A stretch of 64,000 bases of DNA from Macrosoma leucophasiata (GCA_036365455.1 JAWQUS010000016.1:15213001-15277000), one strand, 5' to 3'. Positions 44,455 through 56,033 are shown, counted from the first letter of the stretch. Numbers and translations: made by a program. The notes: a model not told the origin generated them from the letters alone.

Positions 44455-45971
44455 TCTCAGCTCATTGTTCGTATAACAAAGTTTTCGTAACCTGGAGTTT
44501 TCGAAGCATGATAAATCACAGGGCGCACGAACCCGTCAAAGTGGTCAATAAATCTGCAAAACAAAATGATACATCAAAATTCGGAATTGGTATTCGCAAT
44601 GTTACCTTATTGTTGAATGGATCAATGTTAAAATTGGCAAATATAATTCCTATGTATTGTGTTATAGGTGAGGTACCTACCCTAAAAGAAATGTTTTCCA
44701 AGATTATATTTTACCACTTTGTCGATGTCACAATTGTTATCAAGACAAATTAAAGCCGCTGTGCTTAGTTGAGGACATACACACGGATGGATGCACGGGG
44801 TTCCTTATACCTGTGGAACCCTACAAAGTAGGAACTCATGTAGTACATGCATATAAAAGGATAAATCTTAGAATGGAACATACAAGTTTTGATCTAAAAA
44901 TGCTAAAATTACAATTATATCCCTTTTGTTTCCTAAGTAATAATTGAATCAATTTTCAATTGTTAAGCTACGATTAAATCGTACCATGTGTAAATATGTT
45001 TATAATTTGAAAAATATTTTATTTTGGGTTTTGAATTCAGATAAAAAGGGTATTGACAGACAGACAGACGGACAGACGAAAGAAGTGATCCAGTTCAGTT
45101 CAGTTTTTTGCGGAACTTCAAAAACATGATTTCTTTGAAAGGCAAATCATCGTTACTGCAGCGGCGGTGCCTAAAAAACCCAATGCGAACTCAGGAGTTT
45201 GATTTTTCATTTTGTTCCAGATTTGCAGATTAACTTCGACAAGTTCATCGGTTTCATAACTTATTTTGTTTATTTTAGGATCCGATACGAGCTGCCTTTT
45301 AATTTACATTGAAAGGTATTTTTTAGTAACCCATACTTGACACAGATAAAATGAATTATTATTAGCCAATTTGGGTAAATAAAATTTGACGCAAACAGAT
45401 TGACAGACACGACTAGATATTACAAGTCGTCAATCCATACATTCACCACAAATTATGACAATATAATATGTTTGAGAATCCACTCACACTTCTTTAAAAA
45501 TAATATCGAATATATCTCTCAAATGTAGCTTTAATTCTTGTCATTATTTTTCTAAATTGGCCATGACAGACAATCAGGCGAACAGATAGTCAGATAAAAA
45601 GACAGACACACACAAGAATGATCTTATAAGATTCCTTTTTTTAACCCTAAAACCTAGATTGACTAAAGAAGACAAACAGTGAAGAAATGACCTTAAAGTC
45701 GATGATTGAGGAATGCTAATGGACCACACAGACACAGACGACCACGAAGTATACAAATGAAACATTGATCCATTTGCCGAGCAAAAAGGTAGCATCGCAA
45801 TTCCAACTTCGAACTTTGATGTTTAACTCTGTTCCCGAGATTTACGGAACCCATTTGAACAAGTTCACGTTCTCCATGATTTACTACCTTACTTTCCACC
45901 TTTTTATTTTGATCGTATAATCGTATTGTAACTATCTAAATTTACTTTTTGATACATAATTACATTACTCA
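44455..45971. other. Intron sequence with CAGACAGAC repeats
   Basis: 45050-45130, 45400-45470 and 45585-45620 carry CAGACAGACGGACAG-type text, parts of dispersed repeats. The overlapping open frames at 44427-44753 and 44516-44701 have no domain. No exon. Confidence 0.45.
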
Positions 45972-46497
45972 GCAATAAATATTGCACATCGAGCCTACGA
46001 AAGAGATAATCGGGTAGTTTTTTTTTGTAATGGAAGTAGCAAACAAGCATGCAGTTCACATTGATGTTAAGTGATGACTGCAGCCTATAAACACCCACAC
46101 AAAGACCAAGGTCAAAATGCAGATGCGTTACCACTCCTGAAGCCTAAGGGGTTATGCCTCTGTGCCGGAAATTACAGGGCCATACATTTCCACCTGACCG
46201 GAACACGATAGTACTGAACACTACCATTTAGCGGCAAGTATATTAGGTAATGCGGTGGTGCCTACACCCGCGAGCTCCGTCACTGGAGCTCTACCACCAG
46301 TAAAACTTAGTTACGATTTTTAGAGCGCTATCTCTGTTGCAAACTGCCTACGTAAGCTCTGATGGTCTGATATTGATCAAAACCTGATCAAAATGGTCGA
46401 CAAACGTCACAAAGGTAAGGTGCAAAAGAGACAACGCTCTACAGATCCGAAACAAGTCGAATTCTAGTTCCTAAGGTCGATGTGCAATGTTTCTTGT
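45972..46497. mobile_element. MITE (21130 family) split by a SINE-B
   Basis: The left piece 45972-46016 (ATTGCACATCGAGCCTACGA AAGAGATAAT) and the right piece 46303-46497 (TAGAGCGCTATCTCTGTTGC to GGTCGATGTGCAATG) together match the inverse of the uninterrupted copy at 21130-21377. The insertion point is within the TAGTTTTTAA stretch. Confidence 0.82.
46017..46302 (-). mobile_element. SINE-B copy, full length, nested in a MITE
   Basis: Plus strand: T-run, AGCAAACAAGCATGCAGTTC, CCGGAAATTACAGGGCCATA, GAGCTCCGTCACTGGAGCTC then TACCACCAG. It is younger than the MITE it interrupts. Confidence 0.92.
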
Positions 46498-46610
46498 TGG
46501 ATACTATATTTACATTATTGTAAAAGTTTTTGTGCTGTTTCCCATGACTTCGTACACGTGGTATTTGGTTTGAGGAAGTAGCCTATTCACGTAGAAAGCA
46601 ATGAAGGCAA

Positions 46611-46668
46611 TTAGGTAATGCGATGGTGCCTACGCCCGCGAGCGCCGTCACTGGAGCTCTACCACCAA
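46611..46668 (-). mobile_element. SINE-B head fragment
   Basis: TTAGGTAATGCGATGGTGCC, then CTGGAGCTCTACCACCA; only the first 58 bp of the family, about 195 bp from the FN1 exon. Confidence 0.85.
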
Positions 46669-46861
46669 AGATATGTACCTCATAATATCTATAATCAGTA
46701 TCTAGTGTAGTAGGTAGACTACTCTATTGAGGCAGTATAGTAGGGGGCAAATCTTCTCCATATGCGGTGGCAGTAGAAGCTGAATTTGATTAATTTTGGA
46801 TATGCGGTACAGACTGTACATTGTTTTATAAGTAAAGAAAAGCGTATACAGTTCTGTTTAC

Positions 46862-47001
46862 CTTCCTCGCGAGTAGTGAAATGCAGTGGTGAAGTATAAG
46901 GCGAGGCGCCGACGTCGTTGTAGGCGGCCACTCTCAACACGTATCGGGTATCGGGTGCTAACCCCGCGATAGATGCTCCCGCTCGCCCTGGCCCTTCCGA
47001 T
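46862..47001 (-). CDS. Dscam-family exon: second half of FN1 (most 5' exon visible)
   Basis: 140 bp, acceptor ATATCCACAG and donor GTAAACAG. It starts one base into a codon and reads SEGPGRAGASIAGLAPDTRY then VLRVAAYNDVGASPYTSPLH and FTTREE. FN-III L-x-P-x-x-x-Y-x-x-x-V-x-A-x-N-x-x-G intact. Because four FN domains must precede Ig10 and three complete ones follow, this is FN1. The first half of FN1 was not found between here and 64 kb, although an exon shorter than about 60 codons could be hidden. Confidence 0.92.
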
Positions 47002-47081
47002 CTGTGGATATTAGCAGGGTTACTAGAGTTGCTAAACATGTTACAAACAGTATTCTAATGCTAAAGCATTCGGTTAAAGGA

Positions 47082-47293
47082 TTACACGGCACGGTATTCA
47101 GGGTACGATAGCAAGGGTCAGGGTAGTGTAATAACATTTAGAGTTAGGGCCCTAATTAGGGCGACCGGAGCGGCCCATGTATTTGTACTGTGATTGAGTT
47201 AGGGCGCTGTCGACCGGATAGTGTAATAAGCGGAAACCCGGCGCGAGGCCACGTCCACCCTTTCTGCCGGAACCTTAATACCATGTCGTGTAA
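47082..47293. mobile_element. Small element with TTACACGGCACGGTATT ends
   Basis: About 212 bp bounded by TTACACGGCACGGTATT and the inverse AATACCATGTCGTGTAA (two differences). The interior has a diverged internal repeat around GAGTTAGGGCCC / GAGTTAGGGCGC with GACCGGA after each. No coding capacity. It lies 80 bp upstream of the FN1 exon acceptor. Confidence 0.75.
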
Positions 47294-48172
47294 TTAAGAC
47301 TAAAGTTCATCTTTTGTTGAGAGTTACAGGTGTTATTTCTGGATGTCAAAATTTATTTTGAACTGGCAGTTAAGGGTAATCACTATTTGCCTAACGTTAT
47401 CCAAATAATTGCCAGCCCTCTTTTTACATGTACGTTCCTCCTGGGGTAGTATATTTTACCTCTCTGCCTGTGATTCCGAACGCGTAAGTTATATACAAGA
47501 ACTGTTTACAATTATACTCACTATTCAGCGAAATAAAACTAGTTCTTGGATTTATCGCGCGTATAACAGCTCGCGAAACCCTAAGAACTCACTATTCAGC
47601 TTTAGATAAACTTGGTAATGTTGTCATCTCAACGAATTTCAAGCTATTGAAGTCCTACCAGCAGGTTAAAAACGTCTTTCTGGGTATTATATATTTTTAT
47701 CGCGCTCGTTCATTTCAGAGCTGTTAATCCCAGCATATATTGTGATTTGGGCGCTAATCCAATGATAAATGCCTACTTGGCTCCGCCGTCGTATTCTGTA
47801 AGTCGGGGGCCATCAACTTCAAAAGCCTTGCTGTTTTCCTGTAATTATCACTTAACGTCAAAACCGCAATGTATTGCAAAGTCCCTTCCAATGAATACCC
47901 CACTAGTTATAGAATACAATGGCAGGTCTGCCGACTCTTTATATTTATTTTGCGCGAGATCTACGTCTACAAGTACAGTTCTTACAAGAATAATTTAAAT
48001 CTGCCTCAATTGCGCACTGATAGTCACTACTCTTACATTCGAGATCCCAAATTGCCAGTGATAGGATATTTCTATTAAAAAGTACTCTACTACAGTAATA
48101 AATAAACTCAGTAATTGGTAATAATAGATGTCCGATGAATGTCAATCAGCTATGACTAGGTATACACTAAGG
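47294..48172. other. Intron sequence, nothing recognised
   Basis: An 83-codon plus-strand frame at 47747-47998 shows no domain on either strand. No FN or Ig signature found. Confidence 0.4.
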
Positions 48173-48333
48173 TTCGGCTGCAACAAAATATTTGTTAACG
48201 TGAGTATTTTTTCATGTACTGAAGGTGGCAAACAAGCATGTAGTTCACATTGATGTTAAGTGATGACTGCAGCCTATAGACACCCACCCTAAGACCAGAG
48301 TTCTAAATGCAGATGCGTTGCCACCCGAGAATC
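48173..48333 (-). mobile_element. Foldback-MITE end broken by a SINE-B fragment
   Basis: 48173-48201 reads GGTTCGGCTGCAACAAAATA TTTGTTAACG, one end of the 18347 MITE family. 48206-48333 is an inverse SINE-B 3' half (GGTGGCAAACAAGCATGTAG, TGTTAAGTGATGACTGCAGC). Confidence 0.75.
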
Positions 48334-48727
48334 TGTGATAAGTTATTACCTACGCCTTGAATATGGACTAGAAGTTATTTAATTTCTCATCCTAGTTTGC
48401 CAATTCCGTGTATTTCGCCTGCAGATTAAAATTATACATTTTGGCCTTACGTAATTTAATATCTGTTTAAAAATATAAGGCCTTGATCCAAACGTTTTAT
48501 TCATCCAACGTTAATTTAAAAACAGCTTTTTTAATGGTAAAAAGTGTTGCTGTTAGTCCTAATGGCTAACGCTACATAAAGCGTAAATAAGGCCGGTAAT
48601 AACAGGCGCTTTACTCTCAGGATAATGGAAAATAGCGGCTTGATCTGAATTAGTGGCAGTGGCTCTTTAGAGCGTGTCGCCTACTCTTTGTATTTCGAAT
48701 ATAAAAATAAATACCGTATGTAGAATG
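48334..48727. other. Intron sequence, nothing recognised
   Basis: No repeat or exon identified. Confidence 0.4.
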
Positions 48728-48860
48728 CAATTTATTAAAGGTAAATGCATACATTCAAGTTCAAGCATACATGCAAACAGCCGCGGTTCGCTGGTTACGT
48801 TTTTGGCCCATGCAACAAATAACGGCCTGTTGACATCTCCAAACTCCAAGTTACGGGGAA
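48728..48860 (-). mobile_element. SINE-A 3'-half copy, inverse
   Basis: Plus strand: GGTAAATGCATACATTCAAG, ACGTTTTTGGCCCATGCAAC and TGTTGACATCTCC, inverse of the SINE-A body. The tRNA head is missing. Confidence 0.75.
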
Positions 48861-49099
48861 AATACGAGAAAGAACAAAAATTACAATCGAAAGAAAAACG
48901 GCATATACTTCGAAGTAACACTGATAAACAGTAACAGTTTGAGTAAGTACGTTTAGTCTGCCAGTGCACGCTACACCCATATCTTTCTAGTTTCTATCAT
49001 ATATTATATACGATATGTATTGGTTTCTACATAGATTATAAAAAATACGCTTACATAAACAGCCCCATAATACGAGGGTGGATCCAAAAGTTCGAAGCC

Positions 49100-50223
49100 C
49101 GACCAAGAAAATGAAAGAAAAGTGGGTCTAATTTTATTTTTATTTTTCGACATAGTCTCCATCTAGCTCAACACATTTCTTCCACCTGAACTGCAACTTG
49201 TTTATCCCCTCGAAAGAAAAAGATTCCGGAAGGTCGGCGAAATACTCGTTTACTGCGACTATCACCTCATCTTTGGTCGAAAATTTAGAGCCACCCAAAT
49301 GTTTTTTTTAAATTTGGAAATAAATGATAATCTGAGGGGGCTACATCCGGCGAATAAGGTGGGTGGGGCAGCAATTCGTAGCCACAATCATGGATTACAG
49401 AGTAATCCATGATTGTGGATTACAGACATTGTTTCAACCGAAGTGTGTTGTTGGAACAAAGTTGTCTTGATGGAACAAAACTTTCTTAGGCAACATGCCC
49501 GGCCTTTTTTCTTTTATTTCTTCTCGTAGTCTTCGTAAAAGGTTACAATAATAACTAGAATTAATAGTTTGACCTTTCGGTAAATAATCTACAAAAATAA
49601 TGCCCTTCGCATCCCAAAAAACAGAAGCCATGACTTTGTTAGTCGACAAAACGACTTTAGCCTTTTTCGGTGTAGGTGAGTCAGATCTTTTCCCCTGTTT
49701 GGATTGTTGCTTTGATTCAGGAATATGATGGTGAACCCAGCTTTTATCCATGGTAACAAATCTAGACAAAAAGTCCTCGGGATCAGTCTCAAAAAGTTCC
49801 AAACAGTCTCGCGAAACTGTGAATCGAACTAACTCGTTTTTGTTCAGCTGAAAGCAACCTCGGGACCCAGCGAGCAGAAACCTTATGGAATCCCAATTCT
49901 TTCGTTATTATGTGTTGCACCCGGCCATAACTAATGTCTGTTGTCTCAGCTATCTTACCGATGGTCAAACGTCGATCATCCAGTACGAGATCACAAATTT
50001 TATCGATGTTTTCTTTCGTGGTAGAGGTTGTAGGCCGTCCACTCCTAGGATCATCTTCAATGCTCTCACGACCGCGCTTAAACTCAGCTACCCACTTCTT
50101 GACACTGGAATACGATGGAGCAGACTCCCCCAAAGTGCCCACCATATCTTGATGGATGTCTTTTGGTGACAGGCCTTTTTTATTGAGGTACTTAATGACT
50201 GCACGATGTTCAATTTTCTCCAT
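49100..50223 (-). pseudogene. mariner-like transposase with several lesions
   Basis: Starts at ATG 50223 ([20 protein letters not shown]). HTH region with [20 protein letters not shown] then DPRSGRPTT, and WVPRLLS linker. A frameshift near 49835-49855 moves to [22 protein letters not shown] (D1), KVMASVFWDAKGIIFVDYLP and KKVLFHQDN (D2). The frame then breaks again and resumes as IHDCGYELLPHPPYSPDVAP then SDYHLFPNLKK (D3). Between D2 and D3 there is an inverted duplication (49382-49418). The C-terminus is further decayed by stops. Not functional. Confidence 0.92.
49382..49418. repeat. 17-bp perfect palindrome inside a transposase
   Basis: Arms 49382-49398 (CCACAATCATGGATTAC) and 49402-49418 (the exact inverse), with a 3-base loop AGA. 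Confidence 0.97.
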
Positions 50224-50400
50224 TATTGAAAATCGCGTCAGAATGCTTCAAACAAATAATTACAGAAAATTTATATTGTGCAGTATCGGAATGAAACTGC
50301 GCACAATAAATCAATAGAAGACATACTTACAAATGACGGTAAATTTAAAAAGATGTCATGTCTCCTTGTAGTTTGGGCCACGAACTTTTGGATCCACCCT

Positions 50401-52109
50401 TAGATATAAACCTGTGTCGTGGTAGCCGTTGTAAACACGTAACATATACACAAACACCAAGACCCGAAACAAATATCGCATACAAATACGCGTACCTAAC
50501 GCGGATCAAACCCGCAAGTGAAACAAATTTTCTGAATATGCAGGATCAAACTTGGACGAAAAAAACATGGCATTTTACAATAGCTAGTCAAGTTTTACGT
50601 GCTATTCAATAAAACATAATCTGCGTTCTATACTATTCTAAAGAAACTTCAAAGTACTAAGTAGATATTATCTTATAAATACTTTTCACTGTGTTAAAAT
50701 GCCATCTCTTCTTTATTATTTTTCTTATTTTAAGAAAAACACTGCAATAAAATTGCTAAAAATATAATAATATCTCTTGAACCGTGTCGAAGTAAAATGC
50801 AATATCAATCGTTAGTCCGGTATGTCGATGCGTTGCGAGGCGACTCGTCCGATCTACCGACGTCCCAATTATCCGTGTGCGAACGTGACACATTCACTAT
50901 TGGTGTTCGTTATCTTTGTACGGCCCGACAAAGTGCAGGGCTCAGGTCGCTTGAACTTTGTCCAATTGCAGGAATCAGCCTACTTGTACGAGAATATATG
51001 TGTCATTTTGTTTGTGTGTCCACCGTTAGGCTGAGTATGCTAGAGGGCGGACAAGACAAAGGGACAGGACATTAAACGAAAACCAGTGATCGTTAAATGG
51101 TTGAAATTTTGTAAAACCGTTCTATATACTGTATAACTGTTTTTCCTGTAAATATAGTATTATACTATTAAATCTATGATTTTACCACAATTTTTTGAAA
51201 TATTGAGTTTTGTTTTTTGAGTTTCTTATGCATATTTCAAACTTACAAATATAAGGTTTTTGCACTCCTTCTCCATGCAAACTTTAAACTGTGCCGAATT
51301 ATATTAATACAATCAGTCCGTTTATGAGAAAAAAAACAATAATTTATGATATTCAAATGATTTCAGCCTCATAATAACTCTAACATATAATTGATGGTAC
51401 ATTGTAAACAACTATTCGAAAAAGCAATTATACAAATTCTTACAATGTTGGTACCTCTGTGTGTCGGTACAGCTACGTAATTTCAGGTGCAAACATAAAC
51501 AAAAGCAAGTGAGTCCTCATTATTTCTTGATTTTTTTCCACATCACAAAGAAAGCTAGTAGGTAAGTACCTACTAATTACTTTAATGTATACCTACAAAC
51601 TCTCTCTTGAATCATCATCAGCATCATAACAGCTGACACAGCAAAATATGTCCACTATTGGACCAAAGCCTCCCAGACAATTTATTCTTTCTGTTTTTTT
51701 TTAAATTTCTAAAGTTCACTCGCATGTGTTAAAATAAATATTACAATTAAATAGCCTTTTTGTCCTTTCTGATAGACCGAAGGGCGATCGAATAGAGAGT
51801 AGAGCTTAGGAAAGGGGCTTCGTTACCACCCGGAATCCTAATTAAAATCACATTAAATTCAACGGATTTTTTTTTTATTATTCATAATGGCAGCGGGTGC
51901 CATGTGCAGTTTAAACGGTTTTACATTACGCGAATTAGGCAGCACAGATCTCATTTTACGCGAAACATTAGTGAAAGCTGACGGGCGAATTTAAAGTAGA
52001 AGCGGGTGTAAAAGGGTTTAAATCCAGAACTGAAGCCACGTATGAAAGGTATGGCTATTTTAACCTTCTTCTATCACAAAAAAAACGTAATTTCACGTCT
52101 GTATAAGAA
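50401..52109. other. Presumed intron sequence, two unexplained GC-richer patches
   Basis: 50780-51070 and 51780-52070 are richer in CpG than the surroundings and match no repeat seen in the window. The first has open frames of 92 and 70 codons (50797-51075, 50822-51034) without recognisable domains. 51630-51700 contains CCACTATTGGACCAAAGCCT, a dispersed-repeat text. Confidence 0.4.
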
Positions 52110-52345
52110 AGGATCATCACTCCAGCCGATGTCCACTGCTGGACAACGCCTTCCCCAAAGACGCGGGCGAATATGCACTAATCGCCACGCTTGGCAGGCG
52201 GATCGGCGATCGCAGTGACGGTAGTTTTATCGCGGGACGCTGTTGCCCATCCCGCTTTGTTATATTTACTACCGTCCTTTTGGAATGGTTTGATCGCCAT
52301 TGTTCGGTGGACTGACTGCACTTGCCAGACTCGACGCCAGTATAA
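52110..52345 (-). repeat. Dispersed repeat, CCAGCAGTGGACATC type, longest copy
   Basis: Plus strand: CCGATGTCCACTGCTGGACA, CGCCTTCCCCAAAGACGCGG, CGATCGCAGTGACGGTAGTT, and GCCATTGTTCGGTGGACTGA. Shorter relatives at 33330, 36125 and 42325. No coding capacity. Confidence 0.7.
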
Positions 52346-52354
52346 GAAAGGATA

Positions 52355-52604
52355 GGTAGAGAGGTAAATACATGCATTCAAGCTTACATGAAAACTCACA
52401 TGATTCGCCATTTACGTTTTATCCTATGTAACAGATGGTGAAAGTATTGACATCTCCGGGCACATTACCAAATTCCGAGGGTGGCTGGGAAACTTCCAAA
52501 AAGTTGAAAAATCTCAACAGCACCAGGGATAAAGGATAATGCACCTCTATCTCTGATAGGATCGGATCGAGAACGGTACTCCAGCGGAGCGTGAAATATA
52601 CTTA
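52355..52604 (-). mobile_element. SINE-A copy, inverse
   Basis: Plus strand: AGAGAGGTAAATACATGCAT, ATTGACATCTCCGGGCACAT, TCTCTGATAGG and then a damaged tRNA-like head ending near the MITE at 52605. Confidence 0.75.
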
Positions 52605-53000
52605 CACCCATATTCTAAGTCGTAACCTCGACCTTAATTTAACCTCGCTCAAGGGAATTGGTATTCTTAGTTGTAATTGTAACTAATAACGTCAACTCTA
52701 CATTTTCCTCCGTTTGGGGTAAGAAAGCAATTGTCAAACTTGAGCAGTATTTACATTTACTCCATATTCTTGCGCTCAATAAGTTTTTCGTGTCGGAACT
52801 GTCTGGAAATATAATTCAATACCATATTTTTCTATAAAATTTGATTTTCAAGACTTTGCGAATTATCTATATGATAATCCCTGCACATGAGTTACTGTCA
52901 AAATACAACTGAGAATATGGATTTCGTGGCGTATTCATAAAATGTCCTCAGTTGAGTGTGAGTCAAGGAATGTTTCGAGTAACGTCTTAGAATATGGGTG
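52605..53000. mobile_element. Harbinger-like MITE, 396 bp, TTA target duplication
   Basis: Ends CACCCATATTCTAAG and the inverse CTTAGAATATGGGTG, each flanked by TTA (52602-52604 and 53001-53003). A 3-bp TTA duplication is typical of the PIF/Harbinger superfamily. The arms continue with partial complementarity (GTCGTAACCTCG and CGAGTAACGTC). No transposase inside. Confidence 0.85.
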
Positions 53001-53003
53001 TTA

Positions 53004-54181
53004 GTACTTTTCAGCTATTCCAAAAACCGACTTGATGACACAAAAACTAGACACAAATCGTCTATACTATAAGACGAACCACAAACCCAGGAGGCTTTGG
53101 ATTTCAAGGCAGCTCTAGGCTTGGGTTTTTCACTCATCATCAATGAAATCAATATGCTTCTTTACCACTTTATGACATAAAAAAGATGCTCCGAGAAGGG
53201 TCTGGTAGGTAAAACTTTTTGTGTTAATTTCCCATCAACATAATACGTTCGCAAAAGGTTAGTCATTTTATATGTTTGTCTCACAACATACTTACTTACA
53301 TGCAACTTGTTTTTATTTGTGGGATAGCCATAAACTAAATCGAGCATTCCCTTACGCGCAGAGTAGCTATGGAGAAACTAGATGGTTAAAAGCGGAGAAC
53401 GTATTCAGACTCAGACAGTTGATATGTACGTTTTTTTGTAGTGTAATATTTTTTGAACAAGTATTTTGTTGAAGAAATACATTAGCAGATGTTTTGTTTA
53501 TTCGATGGATATACTCAAATCCCATGGACTTCAAGAATTGGAACGCAAGTGAAAGGAAGGGAGGGAACAATAATTTGAATTGGTAAAACTCGAGGTTAGA
53601 TTTTAATAAACTGCCATGGCGAAATTCATATTAGCTTAGCGGTACCCTTACTATTACTTACCCTTGACTTACCGAATATAGGTGCACAAAAAAAATCTGT
53701 CAAACCATTTCGGAGGAGTTTGGTTACAAACACTGTAAGTAAAAAGTAAGATTACAAACCTACAAAGTAAATTATAATGAATCATGAACATGGATTTAGC
53801 AATTGCGTAAGTGGTATTTACAATCAAATCAGATTAGATATTTTAGCGTATCATAGTTATTCCAAAAACTAAACAGATACGACATGATCAACAAGAAAGC
53901 GGCACATAATAAAGATGTTAAGGTTAACTTCAGCATTACCACGCTGTATTTAGGATACATTTTACACGAAGATGTACTGGAGTGATCCGTGTTTAAGTCA
54001 GTCACAATTTGGTAGTGTTGGCGTGTCGCCAAATCTTCTGTTTAACGCTCGAATGACTGGATGTAATCCATTTAATGACAGGTTTTAAATACGATCTTCA
54101 TAATTACTCCTTCGGCAATAGGCTCCCTCTTACATACAACAAAACTTAACCGGCGGATAGAAAGTACTTGCATACATTTAT
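53004..54181. other. Presumed intron sequence, nothing recognised
   Basis: Overlapping open frames of 61-67 codons on both strands show no domain. No repeat family identified. Confidence 0.4.
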
Positions 54182-54432
54182 CTCTAATTAAAATACGCGT
54201 TTCGGTGCTTCGGAGGGCACATTAAGCCTTCAGTCCCGATTGCTATCGGATAGCAGTCATTAAACGTTGTCGGAAGTCTTATGGGCGGTTTAAAAACATC
54301 TGACAACGAGTTGTCCACTAACCCTTATCTCCACCAATCCGCATTGGAGCAGAGTGGTGGAGTAAGGCATCTTCCCAAGAAGGGGAGAAACTGGCGCCCA
54401 GCAGTGGGACGTATCAAGGGTTGCCATTCTTT
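54182..54432 (+). mobile_element. 5S-derived SINE, body only
   Basis: Matches the body of the element at 21430-21785: GTGCTTCGGAGGGCACATTA, GGCGGTTTAAAAACATCTGA, TCCACCAATCCGCATTGGAG, GCCCAGCAGTGGGACGTATC. The 5S-like head is absent. Confidence 0.85.
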
Positions 54433-54689
54433 TATATTAATTATCTCTGCTTAGGACTAACCTTCATTTTATATTTGCTTAAAATGATTGTTGGCGTTTT
54501 CACTTTGTCTTGCACAGTTGGCAAAACCTAGGAAAAGTGTGAAATAAATCGAAGTTCATACATTGCCCGGACGTTTGCGGCATATTATAAAATGACTAGG
54601 TATTGTACCTATACAGTACTGAATCCACGAAAGCAGTTAATCAATTACATCCGCGAATGTCCGTTTCAAATAGTATTTATGTATGTATG

Positions 54690-54845
54690 TTTTTGTTCAT
54701 GTTCCAGGTCCCTTACGTGGCAGGCAGAGGCGGAGATAGCCAAATATCCCGGTTCTCGCATACCTGTCGTCTCCCTTTATGCATGCAGGCGGATTTCGAA
54801 CACTCTTGATAGTTCACGACATATTTGCTCAAGTTAGGTCAGTCT
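54690..54845 (-). repeat. Dispersed repeat C copy, inverse and diverged
   Basis: Plus strand: GGTCCCTTACGTGGCAGGCA, then AATATCCCGGTTCTCGCATA. Matches the inverse of 15266-15392 only in patches. Confidence 0.6.
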
Positions 54846-56033
54846 TGGTCTTCCTAGGACTCTGCATCCATCTATATTCGCATTGTATTGTCATTCATTT
54901 TCAATATTACCTTTTCTCTAAAATTTAATCTTTGATTTCTTCCTACATTCATTGAGTTTAGCTCCAAAACTGCTGAATAAATTATGTTTGATCAACGAGA
55001 TGGGAGAATGCAATAAAGACGTAGTCTGACTCCGATATATCAGTACTCTATCTAGCATACGTTTTGCATGAAAATGTCGGAGCATTCATCAATTCATGCC
55101 GGTTTGATGGCACTGGCCTGTCACCATAAATTAATGAAATGCCTCACTATGATTGTTTTTTTGCAAACGGGTCGAATTATTGTGTTGATGCTATTTTACA
55201 GCTAAAAGTCTCAATTTTACGACCTAGAGTGCCTGTGATTTGAATAGGAGTCTATACTGTAGCGTATTTAAGACATTGATAAAGTGATAAAAGAGGTTAT
55301 GGCCATTGCTCCACTTTTGTAGTATCTTTGCATAACGTGACAATACTTTCACAAACATAGTTATTTTTTTACTTTCGTTTCTTCCGACGTTCGTTGAATT
55401 TAATCTCAGGGATAAGGGGCATTGAGGTGATTGTCATATTCTTCTGTATTTTGCGCAATAATTTAAATAAGATGACGACAGCTTGAATTACGTCACGAGT
55501 AAATATAGAACTTGGCATCTATGTAGATCTCGATTCTTTTGTCGGTGAAGTCGTGAATGACACATTATTCAATATTGAACTTGGCTCTCTTTTCACTGTA
55601 ATGTTTTTGATGGGGTTTAATCTTATAGCAATTAATTCACTTTTGCCGTTTCTTAAGCAATTTTATTTAAAATTTTGATTATTTTCTGCCTACATTCATT
55701 TTGTGTGTTCATTCCCAAGCTACGAGCAGATAACGCGTGATCAACAAAATGCGGGCACTTAATAAAGATGCGGAAGCTTACTTCGGAACTTCCGCGCTCT
55801 ACTTAACATACATTTTGGATGAAGATGTATTGCTCGGATCTTTGTTTAAGACAGTCATCATTTGGTAGCACTGGCGTGTCGCCAATCCTCATGTTTAACA
55901 CTTGAGTGACGTTGATGAAATAACTTTTGTGCTGTTTTCAATTATCCTATAGCATCCAATTGAGCTAATACAAAAGATATGTTTGATAATCTATTAACGA
56001 AATTAATATTTGATAATTTTTTCAAGTTATTGG
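54846..56033. other. Presumed intron sequence with a diverged internal repeat
   Basis: 54950-55100 and 55690-55880 share GAGCTCCAAA/AAGCTACGAG, CAACGAGATG/CAACAAAATG and AATAAAGA(C/T)G in order, with a further relative at 53860-54060 (GATACGACATGATCAACAAG, AATAAAGATGTTAAGG, TTTGGTAGTGTTGGCGTGTC). This is a dispersed repeat present three times in 2 kb. Confidence 0.55.

Larger units (their letters stand above)
17984..47001 (-). other. Dscam-family adhesion receptor gene, 3' part (exons 1-15 of those visible)
   Basis: Minus-strand gene assembled from 13 firmly placed and 2 tentative exons, all with AG/GT borders; the 13 firm exons have consistent phase. Domain order is FN1 (second half), FN2, FN3, FN4, Ig, FN5, FN6, transmembrane helix, cytoplasmic tail. 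That is exactly the C-terminal order of Dscam (Ig1-9, FN1-4, Ig10, FN5-6, TM), and the tail has YEISPYATF and YTLQLRAL-type text as in Dscam proteins. Known role of the family: homophilic cell recognition in neurons at the plasma membrane. About 2.28 kb of coding sequence (roughly 760 codons) is visible. The 5' part, with Ig1-9, is beyond 64 kb. Whether this is the Dscam1, 2, 3 or 4 orthologue cannot be settled here. No repeated alternative Ig exons are in view. Confidence 0.88.
49075..50400 (-). mobile_element. mariner-like transposon, decayed
   Basis: 1326 bp with terminal inverted repeats AGGGTGGATCCAAAAGTTCG on the left and the exact inverse CGAACTTTTGGATCCACCCT on the right. TA follows the right end; on the left TA sits two bases further out. 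It carries a broken transposase on the minus strand. It is a different subfamily from the copy at 39995. Confidence 0.93.

Noticed and set aside
52117..52411. Minus-strand open frames that might be an Ig or FN exon upstream of FN1
   Set aside because: The sequence belongs to a dispersed repeat (CCACTGCTGGAC type) present in other places in the window, and it lacks FN or Ig core residues.
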